A DNA stretch of 36,498 nt, from assembly GCA_937864125.1 (NCBI GenBank), contig CALMHZ010000001.1:1-36498 (forward strand). Reading direction: 5' to 3'. The notes under the pieces were generated by a model. That model was not told the origin of the DNA and did not search any database. It saw nothing but the letters and a program-made list of their open reading frames with translations. Below, one piece after another: positions 20,763 to 29,998 of this stretch; the stretch's first letter is position 1; every line of letters starts with the position of its first letter. The position numbers were made by a program, and so were the translations under genes. Source of the stretch: an uncultured bacterium. GTDB taxonomy: Bacteria > Patescibacteriota > Minisyncoccia > Moranbacterales > UBA1568.

Positions 20763-21962
20763 ATGTCCGAACAAGAACAGAAAATCGACGAGACCTTGAC
20801 CCGCGGCGTAGCCGAGGTCATTGAGGGGGAGCATCTGAAGAAGCGCCTGCTTGGGGGCGAGAAGCTCCGGGTCAAGTTCGGTATCGATCCGACGAGCCCC
20901 TCTATCCATCTCGGGCGCGCGGTGTCGCTTCTTAAGCTCCGTGATTTCCAGGAGCTCGGATGCGAGATCGTCTTCATCGTGGGGGACTTCACCGGGACGA
21001 TCGGGGACACGAGCGACAAGGAGAGCGAGCGGCCCATGCTCGACGCGGAGACCGTTCAAAGGAACATGGAAACATATACGATACAGGCGGCCAAGATTCT
21101 CGATTTCGCAGGCGTCGAAGTGCGGTTCAATGCCGAATGGCTTGCCCGTCTCGATTACAAGGAAATTCTCGGACAAGCAGAGGCATTTTCGCTTCATGAT
21201 TTCATCTCTCGGGAGAATATCAAAAAACGACTCGACTCAGGAAAGCGTGTTTCGCTTCGGGAGCTTCTCTATCCGCTCATGCAGGGGCATGACAGCGTCG
21301 TCGTGAAGTCCGATGTCGAGATAGGCGGAAGCGATCAATGGTTCAATTTGCTCGCGGGGCGCAAGCTCCAAGAGCGCGCCGGACAGGCGCCGCAGGATAT
21401 CCTCACGACTGATCTTATCCTCGGAACCGATGGGCGTAAAATGAGCTCGAGCTGGGGAAATACGATCAACATCCTCGACGAACCGAATGATATGTTCGGC
21501 AAGGTGATGAGTCTCCCTGACACGCTTCTTGAAAGCTATTTTATACACTGCACCAGGATTCCGATGGAAAGAGTGAAAGAATTCCTGAAAGCTGATAATC
21601 CGCGCGACGCGAAGCTTCGGCTCGCCCATGAGATCGTGTCGCTTTATCATGGTGCCAAAGAAGCGGCAGACGCGGAAGCCTATTTCATAGATAACTTTTC
21701 GAAAGGAAAGATCCCGAATGATATTCCGGAGCTCGCGGTCGGCTATGAAGGGGATACCCGGAAATTTGAAAGTCTTGAATCCTTTATCGTCCGCATCGGA
21801 TTCGCCGCAAGCAAATCGGACGCGAGGAGGAAGATCGAGCAAGGCGGCGTCTCTCTCGATGGCGAGAAGGTAGCTGCCGAAGGGTTCATCTTTGATAAGG
21901 AAGCGCACGACGGGAAAGTGCTGAAAGTGGGAAAAAAGGATTTTGCAAGAATCGTATTCTAA
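20763..21962 (+). CDS. tyrS: Tyrosyl-tRNA synthetase
   Basis: VKFGIDPTSPSIHLGRAVSL (HIGH-like), GSDQWFNLLAGRKLQ, DGRKMSSSWGN (KMSKS-like), C-terminal S4 domain. ORF-track start at 20745. Confidence 0.95.
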   Translation: MSEQEQKIDETLTRGVAEVIEGEHLKKRLLGGEKLRVKFGIDPTSPSIHLGRAVSLLKLRDFQELGCEIVFIVGDFTGTIGDTSDKESERPMLDAETVQRNMETYTIQAAKILDFAGVEVRFNAEWLARLDYKEILGQAEAFSLHDFISRENIKKRLDSGKRVSLRELLYPLMQGHDSVVVKSDVEIGGSDQWFNLLAGRKLQERAGQAPQDILTTDLILGTDGRKMSSSWGNTINILDEPNDMFGKVMSLPDTLLESYFIHCTRIPMERVKEFLKADNPRDAKLRLAHEIVSLYHGAKEAADAEAYFIDNFSKGKIPNDIPELAVGYEGDTRKFESLESFIVRIGFAASKSDARRKIEQGGVSLDGEKVAAEGFIFDKEAHDGKVLKVGKKDFARIVF

Positions 21963-21984
21963 TCCTCTCTTGATTCGCGGGAAA

Positions 21985-22124
21985 AGCAAAAACCCCCAAT
22001 GCAGGGGCGCATATGGATCCCGTGAAAACAAAGTGCGGAAAAATAATATTTTCCCTGAATTGCCAGGTGGGTTCCATGCTGTCGCCGAGGCGACATTGTT
22101 CAGCGCACCGTTCTGGAGGTTTCT
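21985..22124 (-). ncRNA. Candidate structured small RNA (~140 nt), no family recognised
   Basis: Minus-strand promoter GTGACA-N16-TATACT (22158-22131), terminator CCCCTGCATTGGGGG plus T-rich tail (22007-21982), internal hairpins TGTCGC-CTCG-GCGACA and GGAAAA-TATTAT-TTTTCC, no ORF closing before the terminator. Confidence 0.6.
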
Positions 22125-22130
22125 TCTTCC

Positions 22131-22158
22131 AGTATAGCATTTCATTTTTTTCTGTCAC
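22131..22158 (-). promoter_or_regulatory. Promoter of the minus-strand small RNA
   Basis: Minus-strand GTGACA, 16 nt, TATACT. Confidence 0.6.
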
Positions 22159-22214
22159 GCATCCGGAGAAATTTCCCTTTGAAGCGCCGGCATGTATTTC
22201 TCGGCCTCTTTCTT

Positions 22215-22243
22215 TTGACCGAACGGCGCTTTCTTTGTACACT
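22215..22243 (+). promoter_or_regulatory. pheS promoter
   Basis: TTGACC (22215-22220), 17 nt, TACACT (22238-22243). Confidence 0.65.
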
Positions 22244-22269
22244 GTAGCTATCATTTGGGAATTACTTTC

Positions 22270-23304
22270 ATGGTGAAGGAGAATATCGCCCGTATTATCG
22301 AGGAGGGAAAAGAAGCATTTGCTCTGGCAACAGAAGAGATGGTCTTTGCCGAACTTGAAAAAAAGTATCTGGGCCGAAAAAGCGATCTCTCGGACATTCT
22401 CAAGGGATTGAAGGATTTGTCGCCGGAAGAAAAGCGGGAGGCGGGGCCGCTTGCGAATGAGGGGAGATTGGTCCTCGAGAGGGCCGCGGAAGAGGCTCGG
22501 ACACGGATCGCTTCTTTCAAGCTTGCTTCCGAGGAGCATATCGATATAACCGTTCCGGGAAGAAAGCCTGCGGTGGGCCACCTTCATCCTATTACGCGCC
22601 TCACTCATGAGGTAGAGGATATTTTTTCGACTCTCGGATTTTCGGTGGTCGGGGGACAGGAAGTCGAGACGGAATTTTATAATTTCGACGCCCTTAATAT
22701 TCCCTCCGATCACCCGGCGCGTGATATGCAGGATACCTTTTGGATAGATTCGGAAGGATTGGATTCGCAGTATGTCTTGCGGACCCATACCTCTTCGGTG
22801 CAGGTGCGGTATATGGAGGCCCATACGCCCCCTTTTCGCATCGTGATTCCGGGGCGCGCGTTCCGCAATGAGGCGACTGACGCTTCCCACGAGCACACCT
22901 ATCACCAGTTCGAATGTCTCATGGTGGACGAGAGGGGAAAAGTGACCGTCGCGCATTTCAAGCATATCGCCGAGATGTTTTTCCGCGAATTTTTCGGACG
23001 CGATGTGAAAGTCAGGCTTCGGCCGAGCTTTTTTCCTTTCACCGAGCCGTCGTTCGAGTTTGATATCTCGTGCATTCTCTGCGACGCGAAGGGGTGCCCG
23101 GTGTGCAAGCAGTCAGGATGGCTCGAGATCGGCGGCGCGGGCATGATTCATCAGAAAGTATTCGAGAAGGCGGGATATGACGCGGGGAAATACCAGGGGT
23201 TCGCGTGGGGATTCGGCCTTACCCGGCTCGCGATGATGAAATACGGGGTCACCGATATCCGTCTCTTCATGGACGGGGATATACGGTTCATACGACAATT
23301 CTGA
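22270..23304 (+). CDS. pheS: Phenylalanyl-tRNA synthetase alpha subunit
   Basis: HPITRLTHEVEDIFSTLGF, LRTHTSSVQVRYM, GRAFRNEATDASHEHTYHQFECLMVD, GFAWGFGLTRLAMMKYGV. ORF track starts at TTG 22255. Confidence 0.96.
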   Translation: MVKENIARIIEEGKEAFALATEEMVFAELEKKYLGRKSDLSDILKGLKDLSPEEKREAGPLANEGRLVLERAAEEARTRIASFKLASEEHIDITVPGRKPAVGHLHPITRLTHEVEDIFSTLGFSVVGGQEVETEFYNFDALNIPSDHPARDMQDTFWIDSEGLDSQYVLRTHTSSVQVRYMEAHTPPFRIVIPGRAFRNEATDASHEHTYHQFECLMVDERGKVTVAHFKHIAEMFFREFFGRDVKVRLRPSFFPFTEPSFEFDISCILCDAKGCPVCKQSGWLEIGGAGMIHQKVFEKAGYDAGKYQGFAWGFGLTRLAMMKYGVTDIRLFMDGDIRFIRQF

Positions 23305-23369
23305 TTATGAAGCGATTGCCAAAAACAATCGGATGGTTTTTTATGAAGAATTGGCATTTTTAGACACTT

Positions 23370-25733
23370 ATGAAATTCAGTTATAACTGGCTTACGGAAT
23401 TATCCGGCACGAAAAAGTCTCCCGAAGAACTCGCGGAGCTCCTGCTTACGCATTCCTTCGAGGTGGAGGAAGTACGTCCGTATGAGCATGGTCTTTCTGG
23501 CGTGGTGGTAGGCGAAGTCGTTGCGATCGCGCCGCATCCCAATGCCGATCGGTTGCGGGTCGCGCAGGTTTCGACGGGCGAGGAATCGCGACAGATCGTG
23601 TGCGGGGCTCCGAATATCGCCGTAGGGCAGAAAGTGGCCGTGGTGATGCCTGGCACGAAGCTTCAAAATGGAATGGAAATCGAGGCGGCTGAAATCCGCG
23701 GAGCAAGCTCGCTTGGGATGATCGCGTCGGAAGAGGAGCTGGGTATCGGTCAGGGAAAAGAAGGGATAGTTGTTCTTCCTCCGGATTCTCCAGTCGGCTC
23801 GCCGCTTGCGACGCTCCTCGGGCTTGACGATGTGATAGTGGATGTCAAAATCCTTCCCAATCGAGGCCGCGACGCGCTCTCGCACTTCGGGCTTGCAAGA
23901 GAAATTTCCGCCTTGGAGGGTCGGATCTTGGATCTTCCTTTTCCCCAAGAAAGATTTTCATCGGAACAAGGAGTACGGGATGCTTTCACTCTCTCGGTCG
24001 AGGCGAAAAGTGCCTGTCTTTTCTATGCAGGGTTACTTTTCGATCTCAGCACCGAAAAAAAATCGATATCTTTGGAGATGAAGGGCCGGATGCTGATGCT
24101 CGGGCATCACTCTCTTTTCCCGGCCGTCGACCTCGCGCAGTATTATTCGCTGCTCTATGGTCAGCCGATGCATGTTTTTGACGCGGATAAAATTTCAGGG
24201 CGGTCTCTCTCGGTTCGTTTCGCGCATCCGGGTGAAGTCCTCACCGTTCTTTCCGGGCATGAAATCACCTTAAGCGGAGAGGATATCGTTATCGCAGATA
24301 GCAAAGGACCGATAGCGCTTGCCGGTATCTCAGGAGGGAAAGAGAGCGCGGTATCGGAAGAGACGAAATCGGTCTGGGTTGAGATGGCGAATTTCGATCC
24401 CGCCGTGATCCGACGCTCTCGCGTGCGCCATGGGTTGCCTACGGCTGCCGCTTATTTGTTCGAGCACGGGGTAGATCCGATATGGCCGGCTATCTTGCCT
24501 TCTTCGCTTATACCCTCCTTTGAGAAGACCCTTGGCGCTCAGTACAAGGGAGGAGTCCGGTATCAAGGGAGCGAGGAAAAAGAAAAGCGCGTGATACATT
24601 TCTCCTTTGACCGCATCGAATCCACGCTTGGAATTGTCATCCCGAAGGAGAAAGTCATCTCTTTGCTTCGCGGTCTTTCGATCGGGGTGGAAATGAGCGG
24701 GGAGGAAATGACTCTTTCGATTCCTTCTTTCCGATCGGACCTTCTTGACGAGGTGGATATCATCGAGGAGATAGGCCGCGTCTACGGGTATGAGCACATT
24801 TCTCCGAGCATTCCTCTCGTACCCCTTCTTCTTTCGGAAGAAAACAAGGAAGAACAAATGAGTCGCGTCGCGCTTTCGGAGTGCGCGGCGCTCGGATTCG
24901 ATGAAATCATGACCTATTCTTTCTATGGCAAGGAAGAAAGGGAAGAAAGCGGAGTTCCTCTCGATGAGCATCTTCGCCTGCGGAATCCGATGAATCCGGA
25001 TCAGGCATATATGAGGGCGAAGCTTCTCCCGATGCTTTTCCGAAAAATGCGGGAAAATATGTATCGGAGCGAATCGCTTCGGCTGGTTGAGCGCGGAAAG
25101 GTATTTTTTCGCGAAGGAGCGGCTCCTCGCGAAGAAGACCACCTCGCGCTCGCTCTCTCGGAAAAGGAATCGGATGCGAGTGAGATTTTCTTCCGACTCA
25201 AAGGAATGGCGGAGCATCTCCTGGAAGTGTTGCGGATCGATACGGAGATCGCTTTTGTTCACGCGAAAAGCGCCCCTTCCTTCTTTCATCCCGGGAAAAC
25301 GGCGCAGGTAGTCGTCGAAGGAAAGGTGATAGGGATCATCGGAGAAGCGCATCCTGACTGTATGAAAAAATTCGGCGCGCGGAAAATGGCGGGAGCCGAG
25401 TTTTCACTCGACGCGATACGCGATCTTTCCTTGCGACCGCGCTCCATGCGTCCGTTGCCGAAGTTCCCTTTCGTTACGAGGGACATCTCTCTTCGAGTAC
25501 CCGAAGCGGTAACCGTAGCTTCTCTTGAGGAAGTGATCCGTCGCGCCGGACCGCCCCTTCTCAAGGAGTGCGTATTTTTTGATGTCTATGAAAAGGGTCG
25601 GGAAAAAAATATCTCTTTCCGTCTCGCGTTCGGTGCTGCCGATCGCACTATAGAAAAGACGGAGAGCGATCATGCGTTTGAACATATAGTGGAAGAAGCG
25701 GAGAGTGTTTTGGGCGCGCAGCTTTCCTTATGA
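23370..25733 (+). CDS. pheT: Phenylalanyl-tRNA synthetase beta subunit
   Basis: FSYNWLTEL, EMAP-type tRNA-binding domain GEVVAIAPHPNADRLRVAQV, B5 and C-terminal FDX-ACB domain (RPLPKFPFVTRDISL). Confidence 0.96.
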   Translation: MKFSYNWLTELSGTKKSPEELAELLLTHSFEVEEVRPYEHGLSGVVVGEVVAIAPHPNADRLRVAQVSTGEESRQIVCGAPNIAVGQKVAVVMPGTKLQNGMEIEAAEIRGASSLGMIASEEELGIGQGKEGIVVLPPDSPVGSPLATLLGLDDVIVDVKILPNRGRDALSHFGLAREISALEGRILDLPFPQERFSSEQGVRDAFTLSVEAKSACLFYAGLLFDLSTEKKSISLEMKGRMLMLGHHSLFPAVDLAQYYSLLYGQPMHVFDADKISGRSLSVRFAHPGEVLTVLSGHEITLSGEDIVIADSKGPIALAGISGGKESAVSEETKSVWVEMANFDPAVIRRSRVRHGLPTAAAYLFEHGVDPIWPAILPSSLIPSFEKTLGAQYKGGVRYQGSEEKEKRVIHFSFDRIESTLGIVIPKEKVISLLRGLSIGVEMSGEEMTLSIPSFRSDLLDEVDIIEEIGRVYGYEHISPSIPLVPLLLSEENKEEQMSRVALSECAALGFDEIMTYSFYGKEEREESGVPLDEHLRLRNPMNPDQAYMRAKLLPMLFRKMRENMYRSESLRLVERGKVFFREGAAPREEDHLALALSEKESDASEIFFRLKGMAEHLLEVLRIDTEIAFVHAKSAPSFFHPGKTAQVVVEGKVIGIIGEAHPDCMKKFGARKMAGAEFSLDAIRDLSLRPRSMRPLPKFPFVTRDISLRVPEAVTVASLEEVIRRAGPPLLKECVFFDVYEKGREKNISFRLAFGAADRTIEKTESDHAFEHIVEEAESVLGAQLSL

Positions 25734-25782
25734 GACTCTTCCCATGAAAAAGAAGAAGGATGAGGTGTCTTTAAAAGAAGCA

Positions 25783-25811
25783 TTGACATAAAAATAAATT
25801 CATGCCATAAT
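25783..25811 (+). promoter_or_regulatory. rnpB promoter
   Basis: TTGACA (25783-25788), 17 nt, CATAAT (25806-25811). Confidence 0.6.
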
Positions 25812-25857
25812 ATCAACTTGTTTTCCGGTTGCGCAGAAGGTATTCGTGTTCTTTCAT

Positions 25858-26220
25858 TCCTGAAACAGGTCGAACTATCGCGTGTGCCGCAGGGCACATG
25901 AGGAAAGTCCGGACTCCCGCTCGGCCTTCGGCCGTGCAGCAGGTAATAGGTAACCCCTATACACCGCGAGGTGCGAGGTGCGAACAGTGACGCCCACATC
26001 CGAAAGGATGCGGGGCGTCCCGCAAAAGGCGGGGCGTAATCATCGGCACATGGTGCCGATGGGTGAAACGGCTAAATCCTTACCCGGGTGCAAGGTCGTG
26101 CCCCTTCAGTGTTTCGCAAGAGATGCGAAAAGGGGAGAACCGCAAGAATCGTCTGGCGACAGACGATCCAGACAAATGATAGTTGAGACACAGAATCCGG
26201 CTTATGAGCCTGTTTCAGGA
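25858..26220 (+). ncRNA. rnpB: RNase P RNA, bacterial type A
   Basis: GAGGAAAGTCCGGACTCCC near the 5' end, GGGTGAAACGG, ACCCGGGTGCAAGGTC, ACAGAATCCGGCTTAT near the 3' end; ends pair perfectly as 12-bp P1 (TCCTGAAACAGG / CCTGTTTCAGGA). Confidence 0.97.
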
Positions 26221-26259
26221 ACGAGAGGATGGGAATAGCACATAAAGGAGGCGTCGTGA

Positions 26260-27744
26260 TTGGATGAAAGCGCGGAGGAGGTGTATATCCGGGTTCTTTC
26301 TGCTATATTTCAATATATGAAGAGGTCTGAAATTTATTTTAGCGCGATACAGGTCCCGGTCGATTATTTGCTGGTCGTCCTTTCCGCCGTCTCGGTGTAT
26401 CTGCTTCGGGATTTTCTCCCGGAAGTATCGGATATTCTGAGTCCGAAGCTGTACGATCTTTCTTTCGACGCGTTTCTCGAGCTTGCCTTGCTCACCGCGC
26501 CGTTGTTTCTCGTCATCTACGCGCTCGAGGGACTCTATATCATCCGCGCGACGAGGCGGTTTTGGAAGGAAGCGTTCGATGTGTTCAAGGCGACATCGCT
26601 TGGTATCGTCGTTATCATCATCGCGGTTTTCTTGGAGCGGGAATGGTTCTCTTCGCGCTTCATCATTCTCGCGGGCTGGATTCTTACGGTCGTCTATGTA
26701 GTGCTGGGGCGATATGTCATACAGCGCATCCAGCGGCGATATCTGGTAAAAAATGGCGTGGGGATGCACCGAGTGCTTCTCATCGGGGGGAACGGCCGCG
26801 TGCGACGCTTCGCGAAATTGTTCGCCAAGCATCCCGAGCTCGGGTATCGCGCCGTCGACATCATCGAAAGCTCGAAGGCGAGCTTGCAGAGGGTTACCGA
26901 AATACGGACCATGAAAGGGATCGATGAGATCATCGTCTGTGATCCCACGATTCCCGATGACGAACAGGAAAAGATTCTCGATTATTGTCAGATTCACAAT
27001 ATTTCGTTCAAATATTTTCCGACTACGCTGCAGACATCCCGGTTCGCGCTCCGTATATTCAACGGAGAGCCGATCATAGAGTTCCAGAACACCCCGCTCG
27101 AGGGCTGGGGAAGGGTGGCTAAAAGAATTTTCGATGTTTTCGCAAGCACGCTTCTTATCATCGTTTTTTCGCCGATCATGCTTGCGATCGCGATCCTCAT
27201 CAAGCTTGAGGATAACGCGGGGCCTATCATTTATCGTAATCGTCGTATCGGCGAGAACGGATCGGAGTTTTTCGCGTATAAGTTCCGCTATATGCAGTGG
27301 AAATATTGCGTAAGCAAACAGAATCCAGATTTCGAGAGGGCGCTCGCTTTCGAGAAAGACCTAATCATCAAGCATAGCGTGCGGAAAGGGCCTTTATACA
27401 AGATCAAGGATGATCCGCGAAAGACGAGGGTCGGTGCCTTTATCGAGAAATATTCGCTCGATGAACTTCCGCAATTTTTTAATGTGCTCATGGGCAGCAT
27501 GAGCTTGGTGGGTCCGCGCCCCCATCAGAAACGCGAAGTGGAAAAATATCGCGAGTACCATAGGCGGTTGCTTACCATCAAACCCGGCATTACCGGAATG
27601 GCCCAGATTTCCGGACGATCCGATCTTCCGTTCGAGGATGAGTATCGGTTGGATGTATATTACATTGAGAACTGGTCGTTGTGGCTCGACATACTGATTT
27701 CTTTCAAGACGGTGGGAGCGATGATCCGCCGTCGGAAAAATTAA
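26260..27744 (+). CDS. Polyprenyl-phosphate sugar phosphotransferase (WbaP/WcaJ-type initiating transferase)
   Basis: N-terminal TM bundle, Rossmann-like region, C-terminal bacterial sugar transferase domain (AKRIFDVFAS..., YSLDELPQFFNVLMGSMSLVGPRPHQKREVEKY, KPGITGMAQISGRSDLPFEDEYRLDVYYIENWS). TTG start with AAAGGAGG at 8-nt spacing; ATG 26317 is an alternative. Confidence 0.92.
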   Translation: MDESAEEVYIRVLSAIFQYMKRSEIYFSAIQVPVDYLLVVLSAVSVYLLRDFLPEVSDILSPKLYDLSFDAFLELALLTAPLFLVIYALEGLYIIRATRRFWKEAFDVFKATSLGIVVIIIAVFLEREWFSSRFIILAGWILTVVYVVLGRYVIQRIQRRYLVKNGVGMHRVLLIGGNGRVRRFAKLFAKHPELGYRAVDIIESSKASLQRVTEIRTMKGIDEIIVCDPTIPDDEQEKILDYCQIHNISFKYFPTTLQTSRFALRIFNGEPIIEFQNTPLEGWGRVAKRIFDVFASTLLIIVFSPIMLAIAILIKLEDNAGPIIYRNRRIGENGSEFFAYKFRYMQWKYCVSKQNPDFERALAFEKDLIIKHSVRKGPLYKIKDDPRKTRVGAFIEKYSLDELPQFFNVLMGSMSLVGPRPHQKREVEKYREYHRRLLTIKPGITGMAQISGRSDLPFEDEYRLDVYYIENWSLWLDILISFKTVGAMIRRRKN

Positions 27745-27834
27745 AGCTTCCGCGCTTCCTCGGATTCCGGGATATAGGATATTTTTTGGAGATATTGTAT
27801 ACTAAAAAGCGTTAATCTTGTTTTAAAGTGGCGT

Positions 27835-28191
27835 ATGGAGCTTATCTTTCGATGGTTTTCGGTCGCGATCGGATTTATGGTGGCGGCATATTTTGTACCG
27901 GGCATCACCCTTACGGGCGGATTCGGAACCGCGTTGCTTCTCGCCGCCATCTGGGGTATCGTCGGCATGGTGGTGCGACCGATTCTCGTGATCCTTACCT
28001 TGCCCGTGACGATACTCACGCTCGGCTTATTTATTTTTATCATCAATGCGGGGCTTTTTTGGTGGCTTGGAGATATCCTCCAGGATTTTCATGTAGAAGG
28101 CTTTTTTCCGGCCCTGATCGGATCGATAGTACTTTCGGCCGTTTCATCTCTTATCGGTTTCGTGTTGAAGAAGTTCCGTGATGATGAATAA
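27835..28191 (+). CDS. Four-TM membrane protein, phage-holin-like family (PF04020-type)
   Basis: Four hydrophobic segments with NxxxRPILVILTLPVTILTLGLF-type motif. Confidence 0.75.
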   Translation: MELIFRWFSVAIGFMVAAYFVPGITLTGGFGTALLLAAIWGIVGMVVRPILVILTLPVTILTLGLFIFIINAGLFWWLGDILQDFHVEGFFPALIGSIVLSAVSSLIGFVLKKFRDDE

Positions 28192-28194
28192 GAT

Positions 28195-29322
28195 ATGAAG
28201 ATCGCGTTGGTCCATGATTACCTCGTCCAGTACGGGGGCGCGGAGCGGGTGCTCGCGGCTTTTACGGAGATTTTCCCCGAGGCATCCATCTATACTTTGC
28301 TTCATGATAAGGAGGCGGTGCACGGGGCGTTCGATGATAAGCGCGTCTACACCTCATTCCTTCAGGGAATTCCTTATATCAAGCGGATGCACCGACTGTT
28401 TCCGCCTCTTATGCCGCCCGCGATCGAACAATTCGATTTTTCCATGTACGATGTCGTATTGTCGGATTCCTCAAGTTACGCGAAAGGCATCTTGACGAGT
28501 CCCCATACGCTCCATATTTCCTATATCCACACCCCTATGCGATACGCATGGGATGATTGTCAGAAGTACGCGCACGATTTCGGATTTCCTCGGATCATCA
28601 AGCGGTTCGTGCCGTTTTTTATGAACCTGATACGGATTTGGGATAAAAAGAGTGCCGACAGAGTGGATCTTTTCTTGGCCAATTCGCATTTTGTAAAGGC
28701 TCGAATCCGGAAATATTATCGCAAGGAGTCTTTCGTCATACATCCGCCTGTCGACACCGACCGATTTTTTATCGCAAGCCCGGAGAAAAAGAAAGATTAC
28801 TTTCTGATGGTGGGGCGGCTCATCGCGTACAAGCGCTTCGACATAGCAATCCGAGCCTTCAATCGCCTCGGGCTTCCGCTTAAGATCATCGGAAGAGGTC
28901 CCGATATGGCCAGGTTGAAGAAAATCGCGGGACCGAACATCGAGTTTCTCGGGCGAGTGTCCGATGAGGAACTGCCATCTTACTACGCGGAGTGCCGCGC
29001 CTTTATTTTCCCCCAAGAAGAGGATTTCGGCATCGTGGCGCTCGAGGCGATGGCGTCCGGGCGCCCCGTCATCGCCTTTCGGGGCGGAGATATCGAAGAG
29101 CGAGTCAAGGAGGGTCTTTCGGGGGTGTTTTTCAACGAGCAGACAAGCGAGTCTATCGTAGCCGCCGTGAAAAGGTTCGAGAAGGAATCGTTTGATGCGG
29201 AGAAAATCCGTGAAACCGCGCTTCCATTTGACAAAGCCGTATTTAAGAGCAAAATAAAGGCATATGTGGAAAAAGCTTTGAAAGACCATCAGGAGTCAAT
29301 TTCTCTCTCTTCCGTTCATTAG
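28195..29322 (+). CDS. GT4-family glycosyltransferase
   Basis: VHDYLVQYGGAERVL at N-terminus; VGRLIAYKRFDIAIRAF, FIFPQEEDFGIVALEAMASGRPVIAFRGGDIEE. Confidence 0.92.
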   Translation: MKIALVHDYLVQYGGAERVLAAFTEIFPEASIYTLLHDKEAVHGAFDDKRVYTSFLQGIPYIKRMHRLFPPLMPPAIEQFDFSMYDVVLSDSSSYAKGILTSPHTLHISYIHTPMRYAWDDCQKYAHDFGFPRIIKRFVPFFMNLIRIWDKKSADRVDLFLANSHFVKARIRKYYRKESFVIHPPVDTDRFFIASPEKKKDYFLMVGRLIAYKRFDIAIRAFNRLGLPLKIIGRGPDMARLKKIAGPNIEFLGRVSDEELPSYYAECRAFIFPQEEDFGIVALEAMASGRPVIAFRGGDIEERVKEGLSGVFFNEQTSESIVAAVKRFEKESFDAEKIRETALPFDKAVFKSKIKAYVEKALKDHQESISLSSVH

Positions 29323-29352
29323 CCTCATGTGCGGCCCATCCGTATTCTTCCT

Positions 29353-29952
29353 ATGGAACTCCGATCGTTCATCAATATATTCGCAAAGGATAAAGGAGTT
29401 TTTTTCAGCGGCATTTTTATCGCGGTTTTGTTCGGCATACTTTTTTTCCATTTCCAAGGCGACCGCTATCTTGCCACGCTGTCTGTCAATGTGACACGAA
29501 GCGGACCGCCTGCGGGAATGGCCGAGTATCAGTATGATCAGTTCTATCGCCTGCAGGCCGATGAGCGATTCGCCGATACCGTCGTCCGCTGGCTGCTTAC
29601 TCCTTCGATGCGGTCGGCTATCGGGCGGGCTGCCGGAGTCGAGAAAAATGAGATATGGGGCTTGGAAGCGAAGCGTCTTTCTTCACAGTTGGTGGAGGTG
29701 ACTTATGAAGCCAGCTCTCCGGAGAAGTTTGGCGCGTATGCCGAGGCGATAACCCAGACGCTCAATAGGGAGTCGGCCGCGCTTAATAAGGAGGCTCAGG
29801 CCAAGGACTGGTTTGTCGTCATCGCGTCGCCGCCCTCGGTGGAAGATGCCCGCTATGAGTTGATGCCGATCGTTTTGGGAAGTTTTTTTCTCGGACTGTT
29901 CGTTTCATTTTGGACGGTGCTTGTAAGGTGGTATTGGAAGAAGGGAAGGTAA
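29353..29952 (+). CDS. Wzz-like chain-length/polysaccharide co-polymerase-type membrane protein (tentative)
   Basis: TM segments at both ends flanking an extracytoplasmic region; lies between two glycosyltransferases. No strong motif. Confidence 0.45.
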   Translation: MELRSFINIFAKDKGVFFSGIFIAVLFGILFFHFQGDRYLATLSVNVTRSGPPAGMAEYQYDQFYRLQADERFADTVVRWLLTPSMRSAIGRAAGVEKNEIWGLEAKRLSSQLVEVTYEASSPEKFGAYAEAITQTLNRESAALNKEAQAKDWFVVIASPPSVEDARYELMPIVLGSFFLGLFVSFWTVLVRWYWKKGR

Positions 29953-29998
29953 TACATGTTTTGACAGGGTCCTCTGGAGGGGTGGGCTGCGAACGGAT

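Noticed and set aside
23311-23345. CGATTG-CCAAAAA-CAATCG hairpin with downstream T run between pheS and pheT
   Set aside because: Weak AT-rich 6-bp stem and the T run is displaced; not convincing as terminator or attenuator.
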